Assembly: GCA_014218235.1 (NCBI GenBank)
Contig: CM024758.1
Span: 74,968,206 to 75,032,205, forward strand
DNA from: Colocasia esculenta
Lineage: Eukaryota > Streptophyta > Magnoliopsida > Alismatales > Araceae
DNA length: 64,000 bases
Reading direction: 5' to 3'
The notes below the pieces were generated by a model. That model ran no database searches and was not told the DNA's origin. It saw only the letters and a list, made by a program, of their open reading frames with translations. The position numbers and the translations under genes were made by a program. Each line of letters starts with the position of its first letter. Positions within the stretch are counted from its first letter, which is position 1. Below are positions 33,485 to 44,038 of this stretch, in pieces.

Positions 33485-34864
33485 TGTCACGCCCCGAATA
33501 TTTAGCAGCGGAATAATACCGGGGGACGTGAACGATACAAACCGGCGTATCACAGTTGAATAGTGCAGAGTCACAGTCAAATATAATGACACATTCAAGA
33601 CTATAATATGGTCATCATTAGTATACTTTAATTCATTTCATTCAACTAGATACAACCTCACATAAGAAGAATTAACCAAAGGGTCCATCATTCAAATAAA
33701 CTTCCACAAAAGTTTCACTATTACATAGACTACTCAAACTTCTATTTCTAAACTGTCATCTATTCTAGGACGGGTGCTCGTCACTCTTGCCCAGTCCCAT
33801 CCGACTCCACGGGTTCTTCATCACTACCTGAAAAAGGGCAGGATGATAGGGGTGAGCGAACTAGCTCAGTAGGATTTATATCTCAATCACGTGCGGGCAC
33901 TAGTATACATGATTAACATTTTATATAGGCAGATATGCTGATGAGTATGCTGACAATGCATGCTTTTCTAACAAGTTGAATAGCAAAGTAGAACGGATAT
34001 CATATCGGATCAATTGTCGAGTTCCATATACAATGGACAGATAATTCAAGATTAAAATCATGTCAGAAGAGATTGGCCATATTCAAACAGAGTTCATGTG
34101 TTCACAAGAACAAACTTATCATGTCATGTCAAGTCAAACTTATCAAGTCAAACAGGAGGCACAATTCACAATCTTGCATGTCAGGTGTGCTATGCCAAGC
34201 ACCAAGAGTCCATACTCCCTCGGTTAACAAGTACGTTGGGGCGCTCTTCCCCAGGACCGGACAGGGCCCTATTGCACAGGCATTGTATCAAGTTTTGGAC
34301 CGGAGTCCCACGATGTGCCGAACAAACATATTCATATTATGGCCACAGAGTTTCAATGACAAGCTCATAGTAAAAAAACATGATCACTCATAGAGTCAAG
34401 GAATGACAAACAGCTCAAAAGAACAAGGCAGGATAACGTCGTATCTTATATTTCATAATTCATTAATGTCTTGACAAGATGGTGTTTCTAAAGACAGATC
34501 ATATGTAGAACATGTACTTTCCTAACATGTATGCATATGACAAATAATCCATTGAACACCGGAAAACATGAAACCATGAAACTCATATGCAAATCACCAC
34601 TAACATGTCCATACTAATCATGTATTCATCCCCACATTCATAACATATTCTTATCTTATCAATTGACAATAAGCAAGATCACAAGATAATCCAAGGATCA
34701 TAAGAACATCAAAATTTACACATTAGAATCATATTCATATCATTACCATTTACTTTAATGGTTTGATTTATTTTAAGTCCATGCATACCATATAACCTCA
34801 TGTACATGCTTGAAGACATCATGAAATGATTAGACCCAAATTATACAAAAATCTTGTAAGGGTA

Positions 34865-35330
34865 GTGTCGACACTAGATCAGGTGGTGTCGACACCATGC
34901 TCCAAACCCAAGACAAAAATAGGCAAAATTGGTCAGGTAGTGTCGACACTAGTTCAGGTAATGTCGACACAGTGCATCAAAAACAAGGCAAAAAGGTCAA
35001 GTAGTGTCGACACGAGATCAAGTAGTGTCGACACTAGAGACAGGTTCCAGAAAACCTTCTGGCCAATATGGGACAGGGTGTCGACACGAGTACAGGTGGT
35101 GTCGACACTAGATCAACTTCCCAGAACTTTCTGGGTCACACTGGGACAGTGTGTCGACACAAGATGAGGCTGTGTCGACACTAGATGCCTTCCCAGAACA
35201 CCATCTGGGCTGTTCTGGGACAGCAGGTCGACACTAGCCCAGGCAGTGTCGACACTAGTGGCTTTCCCAGAACACCATCTGGGCTGTTTTGGGACAGCAG
35301 GTCGACACTACCACAGGCAGTGTCGACACT
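34865..35330. repeat. Seven paired GTGTCGACAC palindromes, 21-bp phased (E 3' LTR)
   Basis: Fourteen GTCGAC-centred sites, most of them GTGTCGACAC. Starts: 34865+34886, 34940+34961, 35004+35025, 35078+35099, 35151+35172, 35225+35246, 35299+35320. The spacing within every pair is 21 bp. Pair-to-pair distances are 75, 64, 74, 73, 74 and 74. Four are one-sided variants (ATGTCGACAC, AGGTCGACAC and similar). The last units share tcccagaacaccatctggg between pairs. The same array is at 42446-42912 in the other LTR. Confidence 0.9.
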
Positions 35331-36047
35331 AGTGGCCCTTCCAGAACAAGACTTAAGGGTCATGTGAGACCCGAAAACACATGCCATGCAGCGGTTCACT
35401 TCAAACCCTTATAACTCTCTAACGATTGACATTTGGACAAAACGTTCAACATGAAAGATGAAGAAGACAACTAGTAGAAGACTTTTGATGTTGAGGGTTT
35501 GATCGAATTCGGTCTCGAATCCCGAGAAAACATGTGAAGAACAGAAATCAAGTAAAACCCAAAATCACAGTTTAAAACAGAGACTCTCTTATCATGCTCC
35601 TAACTCTCTAACGAAAAACCTTTGGACAAAACGTCCAACATAGAAGATGATCGTGACTTCAAATAGGAGAACTTTCATGAAGAAAGTTTAGTCAAATTTG
35701 GTCTTGAATCGTGTGCACAATATGACGAACGAGAAAAAGCCCTAACGGTGCAAGACTTCGGGAAAATCACCAATACACGATGAATACTCCATGAAAATTG
35801 GGCAAATCAAGTGCAAATGATCCTAGACTCAAAGAACTACATGTTGGCATTAATTTTCTTTAATCTTGGCCCGAGAACACCTACCTTTATGAAGATCTAA
35901 AACCTGTTGATGTTCTGGACACAACAGAGGATGCAGGGGATGAAGCTCCGGATTCCCAGCCTTTCTCCTGTTCCTCAGAAGCTCTTGCTTGCTTCCAAAC
36001 GACTCCAACTTCGTTGTTAAACCTTCCCCAAGAGTTTAGGGACGAGT

Positions 36048-36054
36048 TCTTATA
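36048..36054 (-). promoter_or_regulatory. TATA-like box of LTR E (3' copy; 5' copy at 43629-43635)
   Basis: TATAAGA on the minus strand about 404 bases from the LTR start, the same motif and position as in LTRs A and F despite little other similarity. The segment from here to the donor-like site at 35885 contains no ATG. Confidence 0.6.
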
Positions 36055-36457
36055 GTTTTAGGATGTTGTTAAGAGTCCTAATGATGCTAGGAAAGGGGCT
36101 ACGAGCTCTGTTTCCTAGTTTCCAGAAAATCTGGGATTCCTTTACTTAAAAGAGGTAGCCAAGGTTTAGGAAACCACTAATTGAGATTGAGTTCGGTTTT
36201 GGCTTACCTTACATGACTACTCATCCATAATATGACTCTAAATTACCCTCCCTAATTACTGCATAATTACATACACGAATTTCTGGGCAATTTTCTGTCC
36301 TAGTTTGTTCATATCCTTGGGCCAAATATGCTCTATTGGCCCAATCTTATTAATAGGTCATTAACACATGGTATTGGAAGTCTCTCCAATACGTTTATTT
36401 ATTTTATCCCTCTATCTTTCTAAAATTTTTAAATTTGCTAATTTCCGGGGTGTTACA

Positions 36458-36470
36458 TCCTCCCCCACTT
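36458..36470 (-). other. Polypurine tract of gypsy E
   Basis: AAGTGGGGGAGGA on the minus strand, immediately upstream of the 3' LTR start and overlapping the end of the pol stop codon region. Confidence 0.88.
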
Positions 36471-39400
36471 AAGAAATTTGGTCCCCAAATTTACGCATAA
36501 TGGTGTAGATCGTACCTGAGAATAGCTCCGGGTGGTTTTTCTTCATTCTTTCCTCTGTTTCCCAGGTAGCATTAGTAACTCCGTCTCGACTCCATTGAAC
36601 CTTCACCATAGGTATGGTACGATTCCTGAGTCGCTGAATCTTCCGATCCAACAGTTTGATCGGCTTCTCTTCATAAGTCAGGTCCTCCCGAATCTCCAAG
36701 TCCTCATGATCAATTACATGGTCGGCATTGAATAAGTACTTCCGCAGCATGGATATGTGGAACACATTATGCACGTTTGCTAGTTGCGGAGGTAGTGCAA
36801 GTCTATACGCCACCTGACCAATTCTTTCCAGAATTTCAAATGGCCCTATAAATCTGGGACTTAGTTTTCCTTTGATCCCAAATCTTTGTATTCCCCTCGA
36901 AGGTGAGACCTTCAAGAAAACATGTTCGCCAACCTGAAATTCCAGTTCTCTCCTTCTCTTGTCTGCATAACTCTTCTGTCTGGATTGTGCTATCTTCAGA
37001 CGTTCCCTGACAATCTGAACCTTCCGGACAGTGGCCTCAATCAAGTCGGGTCCAACCCATTGGTTCTCCCCAACCTCTTCCCAACAAAGGGGTGATCTGC
37101 AACTCCTGCCATATAAGGCTTCAAATGGAGCCATTTTGATACTAGCCTGATAGCTGTTGTTATAAGCAAACTCCATCAAGTACAACTGATCATCCCATCG
37201 ACCTTTGAAATCCAGCACTAAAGCACGAAGCATATCCTCCACGATTTGATTGGTCCTTTCAGTTTGTCCATCAGTCTGAGGATGGAAGGCAGTACTAAAG
37301 TTTAATTTAGTACCCATTGCTGCTTGTAAACCCTTCCAGAAGTGTGAAGTAAATCTAGGGTCCCGATCTGATATTATGCTAGATGGAACCCCGTGCAATC
37401 TAACTACTTCCTTAACATATAGAGCGGCCAACACATCCACTGACCATGTACTCTTGATCGGCAAGAAGTGAGCCGACTTAGTCAATCGGTCAACTATTAC
37501 CCAAATTGCATCCTTACCACCTCTAGTCTTGGGCAATCCCATGATAAAGTCCATACCGATACTATCCCACTTCCACTCTGGGATTTCTAGTGGTAGCAGT
37601 CCACCAGCCGTACGGAAATGTTCGGCTTTGACTTTCATGCATGTCAAACAGTATGCCACATGATCGGCCACATCCCTCTTCATGTTTGGCCACCAGTACG
37701 ACCTTTTTAAATCTTGGTACATCTTTGTTGATCCTGGATGAATCGTATATTTGGACTGGTGAGCTTCATTCAGTAACCTCTTCTTGAGTTCTTCATGATC
37801 AGGGACACATGTTCTACCTCTGAATAATAATCTTCCTTCTGCTGATAGAGTAAAGTCGGGTCTTTGTTCTAACTTTCCCTGATCTGAACCTAAGAGTGGG
37901 TCTTCTCCCTGTTTCTCCTGGATTTCGGTCAGCAGACCGGATTGTATCTGGAGATTAGAAATCATTACTTGTTTCTCCTTCTTTTCCATGTCTAAATTCA
38001 GACTTGCAAATTGCTCCAGTAACTTCCATTCGCCCAGCATCATACTAGCTAGAACAGTTCCTGGTTGTCTACTTAGAGCGTCTGCCACTACATTGGCTTT
38101 CCCAGGGTGATATTGGATGGAAAAGTCAAAGTCCTTAAGGTACTCTAACCACCTTCTTTGTCTCATGTTAAGCTCCTTCTGTGAGAACAGGTATTTCAAA
38201 CTCTTGTGGTCAGAAAAGACTTTAAATTGCTCACCATAGATATAATGCCTCCAAATCTTTAAGGCGAATACCACAGCTGCTAACTCCAAGTCATGAACCG
38301 GATAGTTCACTTCGTGGATCTTCAACTGTCTGGAAGCATAAGCTATTACCTTCCCTTGTTGCATTAGGACACATCCCAGTCCAGTACCAGAAGCATCTGA
38401 ATAAATTTCAAATCCTCCCTCTTCAGTGGGTAAGGCGAGGACAGGGGCAGTAGTCAGACACTTCTTCAAGTTGTTGAAACTTTCCTCGCAATCCTCATTC
38501 CACACAAACGGATTTTCCTTCCGGGTCAGCTTGGTTAATGGTACTGCAATCTTTGAGAAATCTTTTATAAACCTTCGGTAATACCCAGCTAATCCCAGAA
38601 AACTCCTGATCTCTGTGACGCTTGTCGGTCTTTCCCATTTCAACACAGCCTCAACCTTTGATGGATCAACAGCGATACCATCTTTGGTCACCACATGCCC
38701 GAGAAAGGATACCTCCTCAAGCCAGAATTCACATTTACTTAACTTGGCATATAATTTGTTCTCCCTCAAAATCTGCAATGAAATCCTCAAATGCTCCTCA
38801 TGCTCTTCCTTTGTCTTGGAATAAATCAGTATATCATCGATGAATACTACCACAAACTTATCAAGATATGGGCGATAAATGCTATTCATCAGTTGCATGA
38901 AAACTGCAGGGGCATTTGTTAGTCCAAAAGGCATAACAATAAATTCATAATGCCCATACCTGCTTCGGAAGGCAGTCTTGTGAATGTCTTCTCCTTTGAT
39001 CCTCAATTGATGATAACCAGATCGGAGATCTATTTTAGAGAAGTACCTAGCTCCAGATAATTGATCAAACAACTCATCAATTCTCGGCAGAGGGTATTTG
39101 TTCTTGATGGTTAACTGATTCAGTTGTCTGTAATCTATGCATAGTCTCATCGACCCATCTTTCTTCTTGACGAAGAGGACAGGTGCACCCCATGGTGATG
39201 TGCTTGGTCGGATGAAACCCTTCTCTAACAGTTCCATCAGTTGTTCTTTTAATTCCTTCAGTTCTGCGGGGGACATTCTATATGGTGCCCTAGATACCGG
39301 TGCTGCACCAGGGACCAATTCGATGGTAAAATCGACCTCTCGCTCCGGAGGAATTCCTGGCAAGTCTTCGGGGAAAACATCAGCGTATTCGCTGACGACA

Positions 39401-40881
39401 TGGATGTCCTCTACCTTGACTTCCTTCTTTGCAATGACTACAGCAGCAAGAAAGGCCATACAACCTTTCCTCATCATCCTTTTGGCTTGCAGTGCAGAGA
39501 TAAGTGACAATCTCCTGCGGTTTCTATCCCCTGTGAACACTAATTTTGGGTACTGGCTAAAAGTTACCCTACTTCTCCTGCAATTTATACTAGCCCCATG
39601 TTCAGACATCCAGTCTGCTCCCAGTATCACATCATACCCTGCCATGTCCATACATATTAAATTTGCTGGTAGGTTTTGGGTTTCAATCAACACCTCACTG
39701 GATGGTATATGGTTAGTAAGATTGGTACCCGGACCAATCGGGGTTGACACAACTATTCCGGATTTCATAGGGACTGGTTTCACAGATAGGGTATCAACAA
39801 ATGTTTGAGAAATGAAGGAGTGCGTAGCTCCCGTATCAAAGAGAACATAAGCAGGTCGGGAAAGAATAGTAAGTGTACCTTCCACGATACCTCCTTCTTC
39901 AGCAGTTTCTGGTTCCTGGACAGCTTGCAGTCGGCCTTGCCTCTTCTGTCCATTTTGACGTTTGTCATGAGGGGCTTGTTCTTTCAACATTGGGCAGTCC
40001 GAGATCCTATGGTCACGACTCCCACAGCGTAGGCATCTCCCTTGCGCTCTCCAGCATTCTTCAGTCCGATGACCAGCTCGGTCACAATGTTTGCACCTTT
40101 CACCCGTTGCCACTATCACTTGCTTACCTAGTTCCTTCGGCTTTTTATCCGCTGGTTCATTTACCCCGCCACTGGGCCTTTTCTTCCCAATAGTCGGCTG
40201 ATACCTCCCAGCAGAAGACACTTGTTCACGTTTCACGGATTTTCCCTTAATCCTTTCAGCAGTCTCCATTGCATCTTCCAGTAGTTGAGCCTTCTTAACC
40301 ATTTCAGCATAAGTTTGAATGTCCATTGGCGCCAGTTGGGTGATGAACTGGGGCCTCAAGCCATTCAGAAAGCGTTTCGCCTTCATCCTTTCTGTCCCAA
40401 TCAAGTGAACAGCGTATCGGGACAGCCGAGAGAATTGGGCTTCATACTCAGCCACATTAAGTCCTCTCTGCTTCAAAGCCGCAAATTCTGCTGCTTTCCG
40501 TTCTTGGACCCTCTCAGAAAAGTACTTGGCGTTAAAACGCTCAATGAACTGAGCCCATGTAAGTTGTTGTCCATTGAGGGTTGCTTCTACAGACTCCCAC
40601 CATGCCCTGGCATCCTTTTCCAATTGGAAAGTCGCCAGGAGTACCTTGTTCTGGTCTGTGCATTGCATAACCCTGAATATCCTTTCAATCTCTTTAACCC
40701 AGTGCTCAGCAACATCTGGGTTAGTACTCCCTTCAAACCTAGGTGGATCCATGTTCCGAAAATTCCGGTGGAGCTCACCGGCTCCGCGATTACCTCCACC
40801 CTGGGTGGCTTGTAAAATAGCCTGAGTCAAGTTCTGTATGGTTCTTTGCATGTCCCTAGCCTGGGCACGTTCAGCGGCCAT
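36469..40881 (-). CDS. Gag-Pol polyprotein of gypsy E, intact chromovirus
   Basis: Single frame of 1,470 residues from the ATG at 40881 (MAAERAQARDM); the frame is also open upstream to a TTG at 40902. Residues below count from that TTG, so subtract 7. Gag about 45-230; CCHC knuckles 270-283 and 290-303; protease DTGA 356-359; reverse transcriptase about 555-740 with FIDD 687-690; RNase H 832-943 (SDAS, DHKS, ADALSR); integrase zinc-binding segment about 1045-1090 and catalytic D1118, D1179, E1215; GPF motif near 1352; chromodomain-like tail 1415-1460 (VKVQWSRDGVTNATWE). All key residues are present. The tail is by family knowledge thought to steer integration to heterochromatin. The stop abuts the polypurine tract. 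Confidence 0.96.
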   Translation of the reverse strand: MAAERAQARDMQRTIQNLTQAILQATQGGGNRGAGELHRNFRNMDPPRFEGSTNPDVAEHWVKEIERIFRVMQCTDQNKVLLATFQLEKDARAWWESVEATLNGQQLTWAQFIERFNAKYFSERVQERKAAEFAALKQRGLNVAEYEAQFSRLSRYAVHLIGTERMKAKRFLNGLRPQFITQLAPMDIQTYAEMVKKAQLLEDAMETAERIKGKSVKREQVSSAGRYQPTIGKKRPSGGVNEPADKKPKELGKQVIVATGERCKHCDRAGHRTEECWRAQGRCLRCGSRDHRISDCPMLKEQAPHDKRQNGQKRQGRLQAVQEPETAEEGGIVEGTLTILSRPAYVLFDTGATHSFISQTFVDTLSVKPVPMKSGIVVSTPIGPGTNLTNHIPSSEVLIETQNLPANLICMDMAGYDVILGADWMSEHGASINCRRSRVTFSQYPKLVFTGDRNRRRLSLISALQAKRMMRKGCMAFLAAVVIAKKEVKVEDIHVVSEYADVFPEDLPGIPPEREVDFTIELVPGAAPVSRAPYRMSPAELKELKEQLMELLEKGFIRPSTSPWGAPVLFVKKKDGSMRLCIDYRQLNQLTIKNKYPLPRIDELFDQLSGARYFSKIDLRSGYHQLRIKGEDIHKTAFRSRYGHYEFIVMPFGLTNAPAVFMQLMNSIYRPYLDKFVVVFIDDILIYSKTKEEHEEHLRISLQILRENKLYAKLSKCEFWLEEVSFLGHVVTKDGIAVDPSKVEAVLKWERPTSVTEIRSFLGLAGYYRRFIKDFSKIAVPLTKLTRKENPFVWNEDCEESFNNLKKCLTTAPVLALPTEEGGFEIYSDASGTGLGCVLMQQGKVIAYASRQLKIHEVNYPVHDLELAAVVFALKIWRHYIYGEQFKVFSDHKSLKYLFSQKELNMRQRRWLEYLKDFDFSIQYHPGKANVVADALSRQPGTVLASMMLGEWKLLEQFASLNLDMEKKEKQVMISNLQIQSGLLTEIQEKQGEDPLLGSDQGKLEQRPDFTLSAEGRLLFRGRTCVPDHEELKKRLLNEAHQSKYTIHPGSTKMYQDLKRSYWWPNMKRDVADHVAYCLTCMKVKAEHFRTAGGLLPLEIPEWKWDSIGMDFIMGLPKTRGGKDAIWVIVDRLTKSAHFLPIKSTWSVDVLAALYVKEVVRLHGVPSSIISDRDPRFTSHFWKGLQAAMGTKLNFSTAFHPQTDGQTERTNQIVEDMLRALVLDFKGRWDDQLYLMEFAYNNSYQASIKMAPFEALYGRSCRSPLCWEEVGENQWVGPDLIEATVRKVQIVRERLKIAQSRQKSYADKRRRELEFQVGEHVFLKVSPSRGIQRFGIKGKLSPRFIGPFEILERIGQVAYRLALPPQLANVHNVFHISMLRKYLFNADHVIDHEDLEIREDLTYEEKPIKLLDRKIQRLRNRTIPMVKVQWSRDGVTNATWETEERMKKNHPELFSGTIYTIMRKFGDQIS

Positions 40882-41049
40882 TATGGCAATAATCACCTTC
40901 AAGATAATAATGTGAGTTAGTCATCTAAATGTATCATATGTGACTTTTATTCCCATGGCTCTACCCAAGCTCACATTAGGTACGACAGATTTTGACTCGT
41001 GTAATCTAGTTTCATTCCATGTTCCTAATCCCTTGGACCCTAAAGTTCA

Positions 41050-41062
41050 GGCTCTGATACCA
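41050..41062 (-). other. Primer-binding site of gypsy E
   Basis: TGGTATCAGAGCC on the minus strand, two bases inside the 5' LTR; the initiator tRNA-Met type. Confidence 0.9.
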
Positions 41063-41408
41063 ACTGTCACGCCCCGAATATTTAGCAGCGGAATAAATAC
41101 CGGGGGACGTGAACGATACAAACCGGCGTATCACAGTTGAATAGTGCAGAGTCACAGTCAAATATAATGACACATTCAAGACTATAATATGGTCATCATT
41201 AGTATACTTTAATTCATTTCATTCAACTAGATACAACCTCACATAAGAAGAATTAACCAAAGGGTCCATCATTCAATTAAACTTCCACAAAAGTTTCACT
41301 ATTACATAGACTACTCAACTCTCTATTTCTAAACTGTCATCTATTCTAGGACGGGTGCTCGTCACTCTTGCCCAGTCCCATCCGACTCCACGGGTTCTTC
41401 ATCACTAC

Positions 41409-43465
41409 CTGAAAAAGGGCAGGATGATAGGGGTGAGCGAACTAGCTCAGTAGGATTTATATCTCAATCACGTGCGGGCACTAGTAACATGATTAACATT
41501 TTATATAGGCAGATATGCTGATGAGTATGCTGACAATGCATGCTTTTCTAACAAGTTGAATAGCAAAGTAGAACGGATATCATATCGGATCAATTGTCGA
41601 GTTCCATATACAATGGACAGATAATTCAAGATTAAAATCATGTCAGAAGAGATTGGCCATATTCAAACAGAGTTCATGTGTTCACAAGAACAAACTTATC
41701 ATGTCATGTCAATCAAACTTATCAAGTCAAACAGGAGGCACAATTCACAATCTTGCATGTCAGGTGTGCTATGCCAAGCACCAAGAGTCCATACTCCCTC
41801 GGTTAACAAGTACGTTGGGGCGCTCTTCCCCAGGACCGGACAGGGCCCTATTGCACAGGCATTATATCAAGTTTTGGACCGGAGTCCCACGATGTGCCGA
41901 ACAAACATATTCATATTATGGCCACAGAGTTTCAATGACAAGCTCATAGTAAAAAGAACATGATCACTCATAGAGTCAAGGAATGACAAACAGCTCAAAA
42001 GAACAAGGCAGGATAACGTCGTATCTTATATTTCATAATTCATTAATGTCTTGACAAGATGGTGTTTCTAAAGACAGATCATATGTAGAACATGTACTTT
42101 CCTAACATGTATGCATATGACAAATAATCCATTGAACACCGGAAAACATGAAACCATGAAACTCATATGCAAATCACCACTAACATGTCCATACTAATCA
42201 TGTATTCATCCCCACATTCATAACATATTCTTATCTTATCAATTGACAATAAGCAAGATCACAGGATAATCCAAGGATCATAAGAACATACAAATTTACA
42301 CATTAGAATCATATTCATATCATTACCATTTACTTTAATGGTTTGATTTATTTTAAGTCCATGCATACCATATAACCTCATGTACATGCTTGAAGACATC
42401 ATGAAATGATTAGACCCAAATTATACAAAAAATCTTGTAAGGGTAGTGTCGACACTAGATCAGGTGGTGTCGACACCATGCTCCAAACCCAAGACAAAAA
42501 CAGGAAAAATTGGTCAGGTAGTGTCGACACTAGTTCAGGTAATGTCGACACAGTGCATCAAAAACAAGGCAAAAAGGTCAAGTAGTGTCGACACGAGATC
42601 AAGTAGTGTCGACACTAGAGACAGGTTCCAGAAAACCTTCTGGCCAATATGGGACAGGGTGTCGACACGAGTACAGGTGGTGTCGACACTAGATCAACTT
42701 CCCAGAACTTTATGGGTCACACTGGGACAGTGTGTCGACACAAGATGAGGCTGTGTCGACACTAGATGCCTTCCCAGAACACCATCTGGGCTGTTCTGGG
42801 ACAGCAGGTCGACACTAGCCCTGGCAGTGTCGACACTAGTGGCTTTCCCAGAACACCATCTGGGCTGTTTTTGGGACAGCAGGTCGACACTACCACAGGC
42901 AGTGTCGACACTAGTGGCCCTTCCAGAACAAGACTTAGGGGTCATGTGAGACCCGAAAACACATGCCATGCAGCGGTTCACTTCAAACCCTTCTAACTCT
43001 CTAACGATTGACATTTGGTCAAAACGTTCAACATGAAAGGTGAAGAAGACAACTAGTAGAAGACTTTTTATGTTGAGCGTTTGATCGAATTCGGTCTTGA
43101 ATCCCTAGAAAACATGTGAAGAACAGAAATCAAGTAAAACCTAAAATCACAGTTTAAAACAGAGACTCTCTTATCATGCTCCTAACTCTCCAACGAAAAA
43201 CCTTTGGACAAAACGTCCAACATAGAAGATGATCGTGACTTCAAATAGGAGAACTTTCATGAAGAAAGTTTAGTCAAATTTGGTCTTGAATCGTGTGCAC
43301 AATATGACGAACGAGAAAAACCCTAACGGTGCAAGATTTCGGGAAAATCATCAATACACAATGGATACTCCATGAAAATTGGGCAAATCAAGTGCAAATG
43401 ATCCTAGACTCAAAGAACTACATGTTGGCATTAATTTTCTTTAATCTTGGCCCGAGAACACCTAC
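41409..43465 (-). other. Candidate LTR leader intron of gypsy E (5' LTR)
   Basis: 2,057 bases. Donor CATAAAG/GTAGGTGTTCTCGGG; acceptor CTCACCCCTATC...CTTTTTCAG/GTAGTGATGAAG with branch-like CTCAC about 24 bases before the AG and a purine-rich exon start. The 3' LTR copy (33828-35884) has the same length. Related sites occur in LTR B, the solo LTRs and more weakly A and F. It would remove about 70 percent of the LTR, including the palindrome array. A second acceptor-like site (TTATCTTGAAG) ends at 40897 just before gag. Confidence 0.45.
42446..42912. repeat. GTGTCGACAC paired array (E 5' LTR)
   Basis: Same architecture as 34865-35330: first pair starts 42446 and 42467, again 21 bp apart, and the last site is at 42902. 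An indel and a few substitutions occur between the paired sites, not in them, as far as I can see. Confidence 0.88.
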
Positions 43466-44038
43466 CTTTATGAAGATCTAGAACCTGTTGATGTTCTGGA
43501 CACAACAGAGGATGCAGGGGATGAAGCTCTGGATTCCCAGCCTTTCTCCTGTTCCTCAGAAGCTCTTGCTTGCTTCCAAACGACTCCAACTTCGTTGTTA
43601 AACCTTCCCCAAGAGTTTAGGGACGAGTTCTTATAGTTTTAGGATGTTGTTAAGAGTCCTAATGATGCTAGGAAAGGGGCTATGAGCTCTGTTTCCTAGT
43701 TTCTAGAAAATCTGGGATTCCTTTACTTAAAAGAGGTAGCCAAGGTTTAGGAAACCACTAATTGAGATTGGGTTCGGTTTTGGCTTACCTTACATGACTA
43801 CTCATCCATAATATGACTCTAAATTACCCTCCCTAATTACTGCATAATTACATACACGAATTTCTGGGCAATTTTCTGTCCTAGTTTGTTCATATCCTTG
43901 GGCCAAATATGCTCTATTGGCCCAATCTTATTAATAGGTCATTAACACATGGTATTGGAAGTCTCTCCAATACGTTTATTTATTTTATCCCTCTATCTTT
44001 CTAAAATTTTTAAATTTGCTAATTTCTGGGGTGTTACA

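Larger units (their letters stand above)
33485..36457 (-). repeat. 3' LTR of gypsy E
   Basis: 2,973 bases, TGTCACGCCCCG...GGGGTGTTACA on the plus strand. On the sense strand: TATAAGA at 36054-36048, donor-like CATAAAG/GTAGGTG at 35885/35884, palindrome array 34865-35330, and acceptor-like CTCAC...CTTTTTCAG/GTAG at 33828. No gene is seen in it; the open frames over the array are compositional. Confidence 0.95.
33485..44038 (-). mobile_element. Gypsy element E (Del/Tekay-like), apparently intact
   Basis: LTRs 33485-36457 and 41065-44038, primer site, one uninterrupted gag-pol and a polypurine tract, with a perfect gattc duplication (33480-33484, 44039-44043). I count by eye roughly 35-40 differences between the LTRs in 2.97 kb, a little over 1 percent, so it is the youngest gypsy insertion here, and nesting makes it younger than D. 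It is the only element in the window with all parts in working order on paper. Confidence 0.95.
41065..44038 (-). repeat. 5' LTR of gypsy E (promoter copy)
   Basis: 2,974 bases, nearly identical to 33485-36457. Sense-strand signals: TATAAGA 43635-43629, donor-like site at 43466/43465, palindrome array 42912-42446 and acceptor-like site ending 41409. The final bases ...GGTGTTACA join directly to D's protease codons at 44039. No gene is seen in it. Confidence 0.95.

Noticed and set aside
34865..35330. CRISPR-like repeat array
   Set aside because: The repeats are 10-bp palindromes with partly repeated spacers in a plant retrotransposon LTR, present twice because LTRs are duplicated. No cas genes, and the host is eukaryotic.
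39137..40815. Plus-strand open frames across 39137-40815
   Set aside because: They are antisense shadows of the intact gag-pol of E.
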